This document shows positions 23,856-34,908 of a stretch of 59,582 bases of DNA, in pieces; positions within the stretch are counted from its first letter, which is position 1; each line of letters starts with the position of its first letter. The notes under the pieces were generated by a model, which saw nothing but the letters and a program-made list of their open reading frames with translations, was not told the DNA's origin and searched no databases. The translations under genes were made by a program, and so were the position numbers. The DNA lies in NCBI GenBank assembly GCA_029975435.1, contig JARKPC010000212.1, forward strand, positions 1-59,582, given 5' to 3'. Source of the DNA: Propionivibrio sp. Its GTDB lineage: Bacteria > Pseudomonadota > Gammaproteobacteria > Burkholderiales > Rhodocyclaceae.

Positions 23856-23968
23856 CGCCAGAAGGTCAGTTGCGCTGGATGCATTACCAGATGCAGCTGG
23901 AAACCGGATTCATTCGTGGCCCCGACCTGACTTCCGCCGAGGCCAAGGTATCGAGTGCACCACCATGA
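23856..23968 (+). pseudogene. decayed partial duplicate of the preceding gene
   Basis: About 99 bp (23858-23956) match 23662-23760 at an offset of 196 bp. The encoded PEGQLRWMHYQMQLETGF and RGPDLTSAEAKVS parallel VEGQLHWVYYEMQMETGV and LGPDLTSAEVEVS of the intact gene. The 5' half is absent and no start or ribosome site serves it. Differences fall mostly at third codon positions, so the copy may have been under selection before truncation. Confidence 0.65.
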
Positions 23969-24072
23969 CGCTGAAGTTTGGTGGCTCCATCATGCGACAG
24001 ACGGAGCGTGTCCGGCACAGACCACAGACAATAGCCTGGAAGAAGGGGGTCTCCCAGGCTTCACGGTAGCGA

Positions 24073-25032
24073 TCAGAACCTCTCCTCAACCTTCTTCCAC
24101 GAAGCGTCTGGGTTGAATTGCTTGATCTGAGCCGCATTCGGGCCGAGATTCTTTTCGTAAATCTGACCGTTGTTGCTGACAATAAATGTCATGACGCCAC
24201 TTGCTCCGTAATCGGACGGGAAGGCCACCATGGCAAAGCCTGCGATCATGCGGCCATTGATGATATAGCTGTATGCGCCGCCGGGCGCGTCCTTGCCTTG
24301 CCTCGTGAGGATACGGAAATAGTAGCCGCGGAAAGCGTCGCCGGGCTTATGCCCCTTCAGGTATGCCTCGCTCTCAGCAACCATTGGACCTAAGGGGCTG
24401 GGCTCCTCACCTTTTGCAGCATCTTCCTGCCAGTACAGGCCATCATGCTTTCCTGGTGTGCTGTTGATCTTCTGCGCATACTCAAGTACGCCATCACCAT
24501 TGCGGTCACGCGAAGCATACTGTTTCTGAGCATCCACGTAGGCGCGCAAGACCATCATGGCGTTGCGCTCATTGCCTCCGATGCGACGGTTAATGAGTTC
24601 TTCCTCGCCTAGTTCGCTGGCGTAGCGCCACATGCCATTTTCGCGCACCAGCGGAATCGGCATCGGCCAGGCCTGATTACCGATCACGAGAACGCGGGTA
24701 TCGGCCCCCTTTTCTTCTAAGACCAGAAAAGACTTGAGCGCAGCATGAATCTTGGCTCGGGTCGCCGAGTTCTCTGCCTTGTCCGGAGAGGAAACCAATG
24801 AATAATGCTTCTCGCCAAAGAGTCCAATCATTGCGGCATCATCATCAGCCGCCAGCGCCTCGGTCAGCGCCGCTATTGCTGCTTCCGGCGTGGCAAAAGT
24901 TTTCTGCTCGGCCGCCATCACGCAGGCAGTGCCCAGAAACAGTGCGGCAAGCACCCATCGGCGCAGGGCGGCACCCAAGTACCCGGTTTGAAGCAGGTTC
25001 GTAGCCATGTTGGCAGTCTTGATATTAGTCAT
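24073..25032 (-). CDS. DUF2950 domain-containing exported protein
   Basis: 319 residues. The N-terminus holds a signal peptide (WVLAALFLGTACVMAAEQ), followed by FATPEAAIAALTEALAADD and the DUF2950 body: GNERNAMMVLRAYVDAQKQYASRDRNGDGVLEYAQKINSTPGKHDGLYW, FRGYYFRILTRQG and GGAYSYIINGRMIAGFAMVAFPSDYGASGVMTF. AAGGAGAAATGA precedes the start. It directly follows the DUF3300 gene by 11 bp; the two families are usually encoded together, suggesting a joint envelope role that is not known. Confidence 0.9.
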   Translation of the reverse strand: MTNIKTANMATNLLQTGYLGAALRRWVLAALFLGTACVMAAEQKTFATPEAAIAALTEALAADDDAAMIGLFGEKHYSLVSSPDKAENSATRAKIHAALKSFLVLEEKGADTRVLVIGNQAWPMPIPLVRENGMWRYASELGEEELINRRIGGNERNAMMVLRAYVDAQKQYASRDRNGDGVLEYAQKINSTPGKHDGLYWQEDAAKGEEPSPLGPMVAESEAYLKGHKPGDAFRGYYFRILTRQGKDAPGGAYSYIINGRMIAGFAMVAFPSDYGASGVMTFIVSNNGQIYEKNLGPNAAQIKQFNPDASWKKVEERF

Positions 25033-25043
25033 TTCATTTCTCC

Positions 25044-26303
25044 TTAACGACGCCCACCACGACCGCCACCGCCGCTACGACCACCGCCGCCACTTCGAGC
25101 GCCGCTCATTGATCCACGGCTAGACGCACCGCGCGAACTGTCGGCACGGGCGCTCCTGCCAGCCCCAGAGCCGCTGAAGGCACTTCCTCCCGAATCACGC
25201 GTGCTTGCTCCGGCACGATTACCGCCCCCCCCGAAATCACGCGAACCCGAACCGCCCCGGTCACTCGTGCCCGCACTCGGTCTCGAGGCCGATCCTGCAC
25301 CACCGCCGAAGTCACGCGAAGCCGAACCACCCCGGTCACTCGTACCCGCACCCGGCCTCGAAGCTGACCCAGCGCCACCGCCAAAGTCGCGCGAACCGGC
25401 CCCGGCCGGCCTGTCACCAACGCGCTGGGTTCTGCCACCTGTCCCGCTACTCACTTGGCCCGGCTTTTTATCAGATTTCCAGGCAGTTCCCTGCCCCGTA
25501 TTGCCGCCGCGGGTATTGGTGCTGCTTCTGTTGCTGTTGAAGTTTTTGCTGTTATCGATATTTATGTTGTTGTTCCCGCCCTCATAATTGGCACCCCAAT
25601 GTCCGCCGTTCCATGCAGCGCCTATTGCGGCGCCCCAGACCAGCCCCGTCGCAAGCGCGGCGCCTGGCGGATAGGGGTAGTAATAGACAGGATAAGGTGC
25701 AGGGTAATAGGCATAGGGGTAGCCCCCGGAGACCACGATGGTCGACGGATTGTATTGAGGCACGTAGATCACCTCCGGGTTGGCTTGAACAATCTTGATG
25801 ACTTCTTTTTCAACGATGATTGTTTGCTTGTCATCGGACTTGAGGTTGCCGACACCCTGAACCTGGCGCCGGAAGCGCTGAACGGCTTCGAGTACCCCGT
25901 TCTGATCGGCCACTACTGCCTCACCCAAATCAGCCGTCCAATCAAGATCTGCATTCATCTTTTCGATAACGTCCGGGTAGTTCGCCAAGGACTTGACCGA
26001 GTCATTCCAGTTGGCGTTGGGCTGCAGCGACTTATCCTGTTTCCGTTTTTCGAGGAAGCGCGCTGCCTGGACGATGTCCAGCGGGAAGGTGGAGGCTGGG
26101 AGAATAATGGCGACCAGATCGTCCGGATACAAGGCAATCGGCGCCACCAGCTTGTCCATTTCCGCTGTTGAGGTCACTGGACTATCTGATCCGGTGACCG
26201 GCGCCTGCGCTATTGCGTTTGAAGCAGCCATGCAAAACCCGATAATCAGGCTCAGGAAAGCGAATCTCCTTGTGCCAAAAGTACCTGAAGCATACTTATC
26301 CAT
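25044..26303 (-). CDS. DUF3300 domain-containing exported protein with repeat tail
   Basis: 419 residues. A signal peptide (FLSLIIGFCMAASNAIAQA) precedes the DUF3300 domain, about 50-220: MDKLVAPIALYPDDLVAIILPASTFPLDIVQAARFLEKRK, NWNDSVKSLANYPDVIEKMN, PEVIYVPQYNPSTIVV. A Tyr/Pro-rich stretch follows. The tail is Gly, Ser, Arg and Asn rich and holds exact 25-residue repeats (SRDFGGG...GTSDRGGS), then RGG-type sequence to the end. It is likely an extracytoplasmic protein whose disordered tail binds polyanions or wall material (inference). Confidence 0.9.
   Translation of the reverse strand: MDKYASGTFGTRRFAFLSLIIGFCMAASNAIAQAPVTGSDSPVTSTAEMDKLVAPIALYPDDLVAIILPASTFPLDIVQAARFLEKRKQDKSLQPNANWNDSVKSLANYPDVIEKMNADLDWTADLGEAVVADQNGVLEAVQRFRRQVQGVGNLKSDDKQTIIVEKEVIKIVQANPEVIYVPQYNPSTIVVSGGYPYAYYPAPYPVYYYPYPPGAALATGLVWGAAIGAAWNGGHWGANYEGGNNNINIDNSKNFNSNRSSTNTRGGNTGQGTAWKSDKKPGQVSSGTGGRTQRVGDRPAGAGSRDFGGGAGSASRPGAGTSDRGGSASRDFGGGAGSASRPSAGTSDRGGSGSRDFGGGGNRAGASTRDSGGSAFSGSGAGRSARADSSRGASSRGSMSGARSGGGGRSGGGGRGGRR
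25231..25455 (-). repeat. 75-bp tandem repeats in the DUF3300 gene
   Basis: Units begin at 25231, 25306 and 25381, exactly 75 bp apart, each encoding a 25-residue block built on SRDFGGG, ASRP and TSDRGGS. The third unit is more diverged. Such in-frame repeats can change copy number by slippage without breaking the gene. Confidence 0.75.
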
Positions 26304-26525
26304 GAGTAACCCCTCAATCCGGATCTAAGGTCAATAACGCTTTGGCAAGGACAAACGTTATAAAAAAACAGGAACCATTCTGCACCTTTGCACAACTAAT
26401 CACAACGGGATGATTGCTATCCTGAACCCCTTCACTGGGAACGCTGTCAGCGGTATGCCGACATATTTCATTGCGATTCTCAGATACATAACGGGCTCTG
26501 GAAGCAGATGACTCTCCAACCGTAA
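26304..26525. other. intergenic region upstream of the DUF3300 gene
   Basis: No intact gene is seen. The part next to the DUF3300 start is AT-rich (a run of seven A near 26361) and likely carries its leftward promoter. The right part leads into an IS3 transposase remnant. Confidence 0.4.
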
Positions 26526-26700
26526 GTTCGTCTTTCCAACGGCAAGTTCCGCGACGGGAGTCTGGCGATGGAGTGGTTCAGGAACCACCGCGAAGCGAAG
26601 GTAGTCATCGAGCAGTGGTGTTGCCAGTTCAATAAAATCCAACTGCAAGGGCAACTCCCCCAACTGGAAAGGGTCTACGATCCACATGGCGCAGCCTGTT
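26526..26700 (+). pseudogene. IS3-family transposase (OrfB) C-terminal remnant
   Basis: After an in-frame TAA, the frame reads LSNGKFRDGSLAMEWFRN then HREAKVVIEQW and a degenerate CCQFNKIQ. This matches the end of the IS3-group integrase domain, usually NGKFRDECL..EWF.NR.EAK..IE.WR..YN. The RPHSSL end that normally follows is lost, and no upstream catalytic part or IS ends are present. It is a relic of an old insertion. Confidence 0.7.
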
Positions 26701-26766
26701 CGCCAAACACCTTAGCGGCAGCCGCGTCTATACTTGCAATCCGTTATTTGCCTCCGAGGATATGAC

Positions 26767-27432
26767 ATGAAGAAAATTATCGTTGCCGTTACCGCTATTG
26801 CGCTGGGTGCAGGCGGACTTTACGGCTGTGCCAACATGAGCGAAACCGAACGTACCACAGGCACGGGCGCGGCCATCGGCGCCGTGGCGGGCGGACTGAT
26901 CGGCGCGGCAACGGCCGGTGGAAACAAGGGAAGGAGCGCAGCTACCGGCGCCGCGATTGGCGCCGCGATTGGCGCGGGTGGTGGTTATCTCTGGTCGCAA
27001 CGCATGCAGGAACAGAAGACGACGATGGAGCAGGCGACCCAAGGCACGGGCGTCAATGTCACCCAGACGGCGGACAACCAGCTCAAACTGGAGATACCGA
27101 GCGACATTTCCTTCGATCCGGGGCGTTACGACATCAAGCCGAACCTGCGACCGATTCTCGATCGTTTTGCCACGACCTTGAACCAGAACCCGGTTACCCG
27201 GATAACGATCATTGGCCACACCGACAGCACAGGCTCCGACGCGGTCAACAATCCTCTGTCGGTCAATCGCGCCGCTGCGACGCGAGACTACCTGGTTTCC
27301 CGTGGCGTGGCGACGAGCCGCATTGCCATTGACGGGCGTGGTTCCCGCGAACCGCTTGCCGACAACAGCACCACAGCCGGAAGGGCCATGAACCGCCGTG
27401 TTGAAATCTTTGTCGCCGAAGCGGCACACTGA
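26767..27432 (+). CDS. OmpA-family lipoprotein with glycine zipper
   Basis: 221 residues. Lipobox LYGC (Cys21) after a short signal. A glycine-zipper region follows (GTGAAIGAVAGGLIGAATAGG ... GAAIGAAIGAGGGYLW, about 30-75). The C-terminal OmpA peptidoglycan-binding domain carries ISFDPGRYDIKPNLRPILDRFA, IIGHTDSTGSD, NNPLSVNRAAATRDYLVSRGV and RRVEIFVA. It likely links the outer membrane to peptidoglycan. CGAGGATATGAC precedes the ATG; an upstream in-frame ATG is ignored because the lipoprotein signal starts at MKKII. Confidence 0.92.
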   Translation: MKKIIVAVTAIALGAGGLYGCANMSETERTTGTGAAIGAVAGGLIGAATAGGNKGRSAATGAAIGAAIGAGGGYLWSQRMQEQKTTMEQATQGTGVNVTQTADNQLKLEIPSDISFDPGRYDIKPNLRPILDRFATTLNQNPVTRITIIGHTDSTGSDAVNNPLSVNRAAATRDYLVSRGVATSRIAIDGRGSREPLADNSTTAGRAMNRRVEIFVAEAAH

Positions 27433-27472
27433 AAGATTACCGAAGTACGAGCCCATCGCCCCCATCGACGTC

Positions 27473-27502
27473 AAGGCCTGGATCACACCCGGGCCTTTTT
27501 GT
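27473..27502 (+). terminator. rho-independent terminator of the OmpA-like gene
   Basis: AAGGCCTGG-ATCACA-CCCGGGCC followed by TTTTTG. It is a GC stem with one imperfect position, 40 bp after the stop codon. Confidence 0.7.
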
Positions 27503-27655
27503 TGCGACAAACCATCGACGCCATGTGGAAATTCGCCCATCCACCGCGAATTGTCTGAAAACATTCATATAAACAGGAACTAACAGACCATTGCCCTGTC
27601 TTCTCGTGAAAGAGTCCCGTGTCACAAGCAACACCGGTCCAGGGAGTTTTACTGC

Positions 27656-28708
27656 ATGAAGCTAGTCGCCCGGCTGCACGTGCATTTGCTGACGCTGCTG
27701 ATTCTCGCGGCAGGGTTGGGGCACGTCCAGGCCACCGAGACATTACGCATCCTCACCTGGCCCGGATATGCCGATCCCGACGTCGTCAGGACGTTCGAAC
27801 AGCGTCACGGCATCCGCGTGGAAGTTACAACCATCGATTCCGACCTGGATCTCTGGAAAAAGATCAACCAGAGCCAGGGCCGCGATTTCGACGTGTTCGC
27901 GGTCAATACCGCTGAACTGCAACGCTATATCCGGCAGGACCTCGTCGTACCCATCGACAGGAAGTCCATTCCCAACCTGGCCCGGCAACTCCCCCGCTTT
28001 CGCGACAGTCGTGCCGTCCCGGGCATCGAGCGCGACGGCAAGCTTTACGCCGTTCCCTACACCTATTCCGAGATGGGGCTGATCTACGATCCGCAACAAA
28101 TCCCGGTACCTCCCGACTCGATTACGGCGTTGTGGAACGAACGCCATCGCGGCAAGGTGATTGCCTATAACGGCGGCACTCACAACTTCTCGCTGGCGGC
28201 ACAGTCGCTCGGTTATTCCGCACCATTCTCGATCGACGAGAAGCAGTGGCCGGCGGCGGTCGACCGGCTGATCGCCCTGCGGCGCAACGTCGCCCAGTTC
28301 TACACCCAGCCCGAGGAGTCCGTGGCACTGTTCATCAAGCGCAAGGCAGCGCTGATGTATGCCAATTTCGGCTCGCAGCAACTCAAACTGCTCAAGGCCG
28401 CCGGCATCGACGTCGGCTACGCCCTGCCCCGGGAAGGGGCGCTCGCGTGGCTCGATTGCTGGGTCGTCGCGCGCGGCGCCCGCAATCAGGCGCTGGCCGC
28501 CAAGTGGATCAACTACATGCTCGAAGATCAGCCCGGTCAAGTGCTGTTGCAGCGCCAGGGCCTGGCCAACACCACCTCCGAGTCGCCGTTCTTCAAGCCC
28601 GACGCCAAGATCGTCTGGCTGGAGGCAGTGGAGAGCGAGGAGCGCCGCAATCTGCTGTGGGGGCGGATCATTTCCGGCGATCGCGCCGGCAAGGTGCTGC
28701 AGCCGTGA
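27656..28708 (+). CDS. PotD-like periplasmic polyamine-type binding protein
   Basis: 350 residues. A signal peptide ends near VQA-TE. ETLRILTWPGYADPDVVRTFEQRHGIRVEVTTIDSDLDLWKKI is the start of the spermidine/putrescine-binding family; then YAVPYTYSEMGLIYD, ITALWNERHRGKV and ANTTSESPFF. No ABC permease or ATPase accompanies it. Instead a membrane diguanylate cyclase starts inside its last codons (GTGA overlap), so it probably feeds a periplasmic sensor, as NspS does for MbaA in Vibrio cholerae, rather than a transporter. The ligand is inferred only at family level. Confidence 0.88.
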   Translation: MKLVARLHVHLLTLLILAAGLGHVQATETLRILTWPGYADPDVVRTFEQRHGIRVEVTTIDSDLDLWKKINQSQGRDFDVFAVNTAELQRYIRQDLVVPIDRKSIPNLARQLPRFRDSRAVPGIERDGKLYAVPYTYSEMGLIYDPQQIPVPPDSITALWNERHRGKVIAYNGGTHNFSLAAQSLGYSAPFSIDEKQWPAAVDRLIALRRNVAQFYTQPEESVALFIKRKAALMYANFGSQQLKLLKAAGIDVGYALPREGALAWLDCWVVARGARNQALAAKWINYMLEDQPGQVLLQRQGLANTTSESPFFKPDAKIVWLEAVESEERRNLLWGRIISGDRAGKVLQP

Positions 28709-30447
28709 AATTCCACATAGCCACAAAACTGGCGCTCGTGCTTATCCTCATTGGCATGGCGGCTGCCGCGGTGACCGGCTATTTCGTGTATGGCATCAGC
28801 CGCGATCTGCTGGTCGAATCGGCGAAGAACCGGCTGCTGACCTCAACCCAGGAACTGGGAAGGAAACTCCTCTCGGTGCGTCAGGAGACGGTGCGCGACC
28901 TGCATACCATCGCCGAGCACCCCCTGGCGCAGGCGGTACTGCTGGGCAACGACGGTCGATCCGGGGAGGAGATGGCGACGTTCTTCCGGCTGATCATGGA
29001 GACGCACCCGGCTTACGAACAGATACGCCTGATATCGGCTGACCATCACGGATTGGAACGGATCCGCTTCGACCGCCGGCACCACGTGCTTTACCAGATC
29101 TCACCCGACGACCTGCAGGAAAAGGGACATTACGCTTACGTTTCGGAAACGCTGAAACTTCCGGCACGCGAGGCTTACATGTCGCGCATCTCGGGCCGGC
29201 AGGAACCCGCCGTCGATGCCGGCTGGGGAAAGCCCTCCATGCATCTGGCCATGCCGGTAGTCTCAGCGCAGGGGAAGGCCATCGGTGTCGTTGTCATTAC
29301 CTTGGACATCACCCACACGTTCAGCACCCTGGTCGAAGACCTGCCGCGTGAATTCGAGTTGTACCTGGCCAATGGCCGGGGCGACATCCTGATCCATCCT
29401 GACCAACAACGCACCTTCGGTTTCGATACCGGTCGCCGCACGCTGATCCAGGAAGAATTTCCGCCCACGCAAACCCTGATTGGCGGCCAGAATGACCGTG
29501 CCCTGTTCGAGACCACACGCAACAGTGAGGAAAAACCGATGGTGGCGGCATTCATCAGGCAGGGAATAGAAATCGCCTCCGAAGACGACTGGCTCTACCT
29601 TGGGCTCACCCAGCCGCTCGCCGACGTTCTCGCGGAATCGCAGCAACTCCAGCGTTCCATCAGCCAAAGCATGCTGATCCTCCTGCCTGTGTGCCTGTTC
29701 GTGGGTATTCTGCTGGCGCGCGTGATCAGCCGCCCGATCAACCAACTGACCGATGCCGCCCACCGCTTTGCCAGCGGAGAAACGATCAACCACCTGCCGT
29801 TGAAGCGCAAGGACGAAATAGGCGATCTGGCGCGCAGCTTCCAGCAGATGCAATGGCGGATCTCGGAGCAATTGCTGGCCCTGCACCAGAACAAGATCGA
29901 ATTGGAACAACTGGTACGGCACGACCCGCTGACCGGGTTGCCCAACCGGCGTCTGCTGCATGAGCGACTGGAACAGGCGATCGCACTGTCGCGCCGCGGC
30001 AACACGGGCATTGCGTTGTTGTTTGTCGATCTCGACGATTTCAAGGGCATCAACGACACGCTGGGACACGACGCCGGCGACACCGTGCTGGTCACTGTGG
30101 CCCAGCGCCTGCTGGAAAAAGTGCGGGTAACGGACACCGTGGCCCGACTGGGCGGCGACGAATTCGTCGTGCTGCTGGTGGGAACGCCGCATCAGGAAGC
30201 CGTTTCGGCCATTGCAACGAGCCTCATCGAAAGCATCTCCGACGACATACCGCTTGAAGGGCAGACTCTCAACGTTCACGCCAGCATCGGGATCAGCCTT
30301 TATCCGGAGAACGGTTTCACGGCATCCGAACTCCTGTCCTCGGCCGATCGGGCCATGTATCGCGTCAAGACCGGAGAGCACCCCGGTTTCGCCTTTGCCG
30401 GCGAGGCGCCGGCCCAGCCCGCAAGGATCGATGAAATAGCCACCTGA
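28705..30447 (+). CDS. membrane diguanylate cyclase with periplasmic sensor and HAMP
   Basis: 580 residues from a GTG overlapping the upstream stop. TM1 is about 8-28. A large periplasmic region (about 30-320) has dCache-like features (FFRLIMETHPAYEQIRLIS, GRQEPAVDAGWGKPSMHLAMPV). TM2 is about 321-340, HAMP to about 392, then the GGDEF domain with VRHDPLTGLPNRRLL, VDLDDFKGINDTLGHDAGD, RLGGDEF (483-487) and an RxxD inhibitory site RVTD five residues before it. All catalytic residues are present, so it should make c-di-GMP. The partner is the overlapping PotD-like protein. There is no EAL domain, unlike MbaA. Confidence 0.94.
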   Translation: MKFHIATKLALVLILIGMAAAAVTGYFVYGISRDLLVESAKNRLLTSTQELGRKLLSVRQETVRDLHTIAEHPLAQAVLLGNDGRSGEEMATFFRLIMETHPAYEQIRLISADHHGLERIRFDRRHHVLYQISPDDLQEKGHYAYVSETLKLPAREAYMSRISGRQEPAVDAGWGKPSMHLAMPVVSAQGKAIGVVVITLDITHTFSTLVEDLPREFELYLANGRGDILIHPDQQRTFGFDTGRRTLIQEEFPPTQTLIGGQNDRALFETTRNSEEKPMVAAFIRQGIEIASEDDWLYLGLTQPLADVLAESQQLQRSISQSMLILLPVCLFVGILLARVISRPINQLTDAAHRFASGETINHLPLKRKDEIGDLARSFQQMQWRISEQLLALHQNKIELEQLVRHDPLTGLPNRRLLHERLEQAIALSRRGNTGIALLFVDLDDFKGINDTLGHDAGDTVLVTVAQRLLEKVRVTDTVARLGGDEFVVLLVGTPHQEAVSAIATSLIESISDDIPLEGQTLNVHASIGISLYPENGFTASELLSSADRAMYRVKTGEHPGFAFAGEAPAQPARIDEIAT

Positions 30448-30453
30448 ACGCCG

Positions 30454-30525
30454 TATAATTCACGCACTTTGTTCACAAGCGCCCGTCAGCAAGGCCAGAC
30501 CAACCGTTCTGGCCTTTGTTGTTTT
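30454..30525 (+). terminator. TATAAT box and hairpin terminator/attenuator before parE
   Basis: TATAAT (30454-30459) has no clear -35 partner but lies where a parE promoter is expected. Downstream, AAGGCCAGA (30491-30499) pairs perfectly with TCTGGCCTT (30508-30516), followed by TGTTGTTTT. The hairpin can end the diguanylate cyclase message; because it follows the -10 box it could also attenuate parE. Confidence 0.6.
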
Positions 30526-30566
30526 CACCGGCATGGCCGGGCGGGTCCGTTGGAGTGCCTTGTTTC

Positions 30567-32516
<1,950 letters not shown>

Positions 32517-32517
32517 A

Positions 32518-34908
32518 ATGACCCACCGTTACGAAGACACCAACACCCCCGACCTGTTCGCCGACCCGACGACGGGCATCGCCGCGCCTCCCGAGCCGCC
32601 CCCGCCGCCGGCAGTGACAATCAGCACTGACGACGACGGCGACAGCATCCTGCTGCACGAGACCGCCGCGCGCGACTACCTCGAATACGCGGTCGCCGTG
32701 GTCAAGGGCCGCGCGCTGCCGGACGTGAAGGACGGGCAGAAGCCGGTGCAGCGGCGCGTGCTGTTCGCCATGCACGAACTGGGTCTCGCCGCCGGCGCCA
32801 AGCCGGTGAAGTCGGCGCGCGTCGTTGGCGACGTGATCGGTAAATACCACCCGCACGGCGACACCTCGGCCTACGACGCGATGGTGCGCGTCGCACAGCC
32901 GTTCTCGCTGCGCTACCCGCTGGTCGACGGGCAGGGCAACTTCGGCTCGCGCGACGGCGACGGGGCCGCGGCGATGCGCTACACCGAAGCGCGGCTGACG
33001 CCGATCGCCGAACTCCTGCTCGGCGAACTCGACGAAGGCACTGTCGACTTCCAGCCGAACTACGACGGCTCGTTCGACGAGCCGGCCTATCTCCCGGCCC
33101 GCCTGCCCTTCTCGCTGTTGAACGGCGCCTCCGGCATCGCCGTCGGCATGGCCACGGAAATGCCGCCGCACAACCTGCAGGAAGTCGCCAACGCGGCGAT
33201 CTGCCTGATCCAGAACCCGCAGGCCGACCTCGCCGAGTTGATGACCCACATTCCCGGCCCGGACTACCCCGGCGGCGGGCAGATCATCTCGACGCCGGCG
33301 GAAATCGCCGGCGCATACGCCAGCGGCCGCGGCAGCCTGCGCGTGCGCGCCCGCTACGAGTTCGAGGAAATGGCGCGCGGGGCCTGGCAGTTGGTCATCA
33401 AGGAACTGCCGCCGGGGGTCTCGTCGGCCAAGGTGCTCTCCGAAATCGGCGCGCTGATGAACCCGCAGCCCAAGCCCGGCAAGAAGACGATCGAGCAGTC
33501 GGCGGCGCAGTTGAAGGCGCTGTTTGCTTCGCAGCTGGAGCGCGCGCGGGACGAATCGGGCAAGGACGACGACGTCCGCCTCGTCTTCGAGCCGGTCAGC
33601 TCGCGCCAGAGCCGCGACGAGTTCGTCGCGCTGCTGCTCGCGCACACCAGCCTGGAGACCACGGCGCCGATCAACCTCGTCGCCGTCGGCCTCGACGGGC
33701 GGCCATGCCAGAAGACGCTCGCCGAGTTGATCGGCGAATGGTGCCGCTTCCGGCTGCAAACGGTGAAACGGCGCAGCGAATTCCGCCTGACCAAGGCCAA
33801 CGACCGCATCCACATCCTCGAAGGCCGGCACATCGTCTTCCTCAACATCGACGAGGTGATCCGCATTATCCGAGAGTCGGACGAGCCCAAGCCGGCGCTG
33901 ATCGCGCGCTTTGCCCTCTCCGACCGGCAGGCCGACGACATCCTCGAAATCCGCCTGCGCCAGCTGGCACGCCTCGAAGGCATCAAGATCGAGCAGGAAC
34001 TCGAAAAGCTGCGCGGCGAAAAGGACGAACTCGAAAAACTGCTCGCCAGCGACACGCTGATGCGCCGGCTGGTCGTCAAGGAGATCAAGGCCGACGCTGG
34101 CAAGCACGGTGACGCGCGGCGGACGCTGATCGAAGCGGCATCGATGGCGTCGCGTTCGGAAGTCGCCGCCGTCGCCGACGAACCGGTGACGCTGATCGTC
34201 TCCGAGAAGGGCTGGGCACGCGTGCGCCAGGGCCATAACCTCGACCTTTCCGGCGTCGCCTACAAGGACGGCGACGGCCCGGGCGTCAATTGCGAATGCC
34301 GCTCCGTCGATTCGCTCGTCATCCTGTCGAACGAAGGCCGCGCCTTCACCGTGCCCATCGCCGCGCTGCCCGACGGCCGTGGCATGGGCGCGCCGCTGCC
34401 CTCGTTCGTCGACATGGGCAACAGCAAGATCGCGCACGTGCTGGTCGGCAAACCGGAGGACGAATTCCTGATCGCCAAGACCTCCGGCTACGGCTTCATC
34501 TGCACCTACGGCGACCTGCTTTCGCGGCAGAAGGCCGGCAAGGCCTTCCTGACCATGGAGGACGGCGCCGCCATCCTGCCTCCCTGTCGCATCGCCGGCG
34601 CGGACCACCTCGCCGCGCTCTCCGACGACGGCCGCCTGCTCGTCTTCCCGCTTGACCAGATGAAGAAGCTCTCCGGCGGCAAGGGCGTGCAGATCATCGG
34701 GCTGAAAGGCAAGGAAACACTGAAATCCGCGATTGCCGTTAAAGGCCCGGTAGTGAGCATCAAGGGTACGTTCCGCAACAAGCCGAAGTCGCTGCTTTCG
34801 GAAGAAAAGCATCTCGGAATGCGAGCCCGGCGCGGGGCCGTGGCAGGGCTGATCAATCAACCGATTATCGAAAACCTGCCCGATTCATCCCATCCGGATT
34901 CCGAATGA
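32518..34908 (+). CDS. parC: DNA topoisomerase IV subunit A
   Basis: 796 residues, about 45 longer than in E. coli, partly from an N-terminal Pro-rich extension ([10 protein letters not shown]). Core marks: [54 protein letters not shown], and catalytic Tyr155 in MRYTEARL. In the quinolone region the position of E. coli Ser80 is Thr116 and that of Glu84 is Asp120. The C-terminal half has the beta-pinwheel pattern ([44 protein letters not shown]). Its stop overlaps rsuA by ATGA. Confidence 0.97.
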   Translation: MTHRYEDTNTPDLFADPTTGIAAPPEPPPPPAVTISTDDDGDSILLHETAARDYLEYAVAVVKGRALPDVKDGQKPVQRRVLFAMHELGLAAGAKPVKSARVVGDVIGKYHPHGDTSAYDAMVRVAQPFSLRYPLVDGQGNFGSRDGDGAAAMRYTEARLTPIAELLLGELDEGTVDFQPNYDGSFDEPAYLPARLPFSLLNGASGIAVGMATEMPPHNLQEVANAAICLIQNPQADLAELMTHIPGPDYPGGGQIISTPAEIAGAYASGRGSLRVRARYEFEEMARGAWQLVIKELPPGVSSAKVLSEIGALMNPQPKPGKKTIEQSAAQLKALFASQLERARDESGKDDDVRLVFEPVSSRQSRDEFVALLLAHTSLETTAPINLVAVGLDGRPCQKTLAELIGEWCRFRLQTVKRRSEFRLTKANDRIHILEGRHIVFLNIDEVIRIIRESDEPKPALIARFALSDRQADDILEIRLRQLARLEGIKIEQELEKLRGEKDELEKLLASDTLMRRLVVKEIKADAGKHGDARRTLIEAASMASRSEVAAVADEPVTLIVSEKGWARVRQGHNLDLSGVAYKDGDGPGVNCECRSVDSLVILSNEGRAFTVPIAALPDGRGMGAPLPSFVDMGNSKIAHVLVGKPEDEFLIAKTSGYGFICTYGDLLSRQKAGKAFLTMEDGAAILPPCRIAGADHLAALSDDGRLLVFPLDQMKKLSGGKGVQIIGLKGKETLKSAIAVKGPVVSIKGTFRNKPKSLLSEEKHLGMRARRGAVAGLINQPIIENLPDSSHPDSE

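Noticed and set aside
25231-25455. Regular repeats considered as a CRISPR array
   Set aside because: Units are contiguous 75-bp in-frame coding repeats with no unique spacers; they encode the tail of the DUF3300 protein.
26400-26687. 95-codon minus-strand frame upstream of the OmpA-like gene
   Set aside because: It runs opposite the IS3 transposase remnant and has no recognisable family or ribosome site.
28246-28704. Upstream extension of the diguanylate cyclase frame through the PotD-like gene
   Set aside because: It overlaps a clear binding-protein gene in another frame; the GTG at 28705 directly before a membrane helix and the 4-base overlap give a better start.
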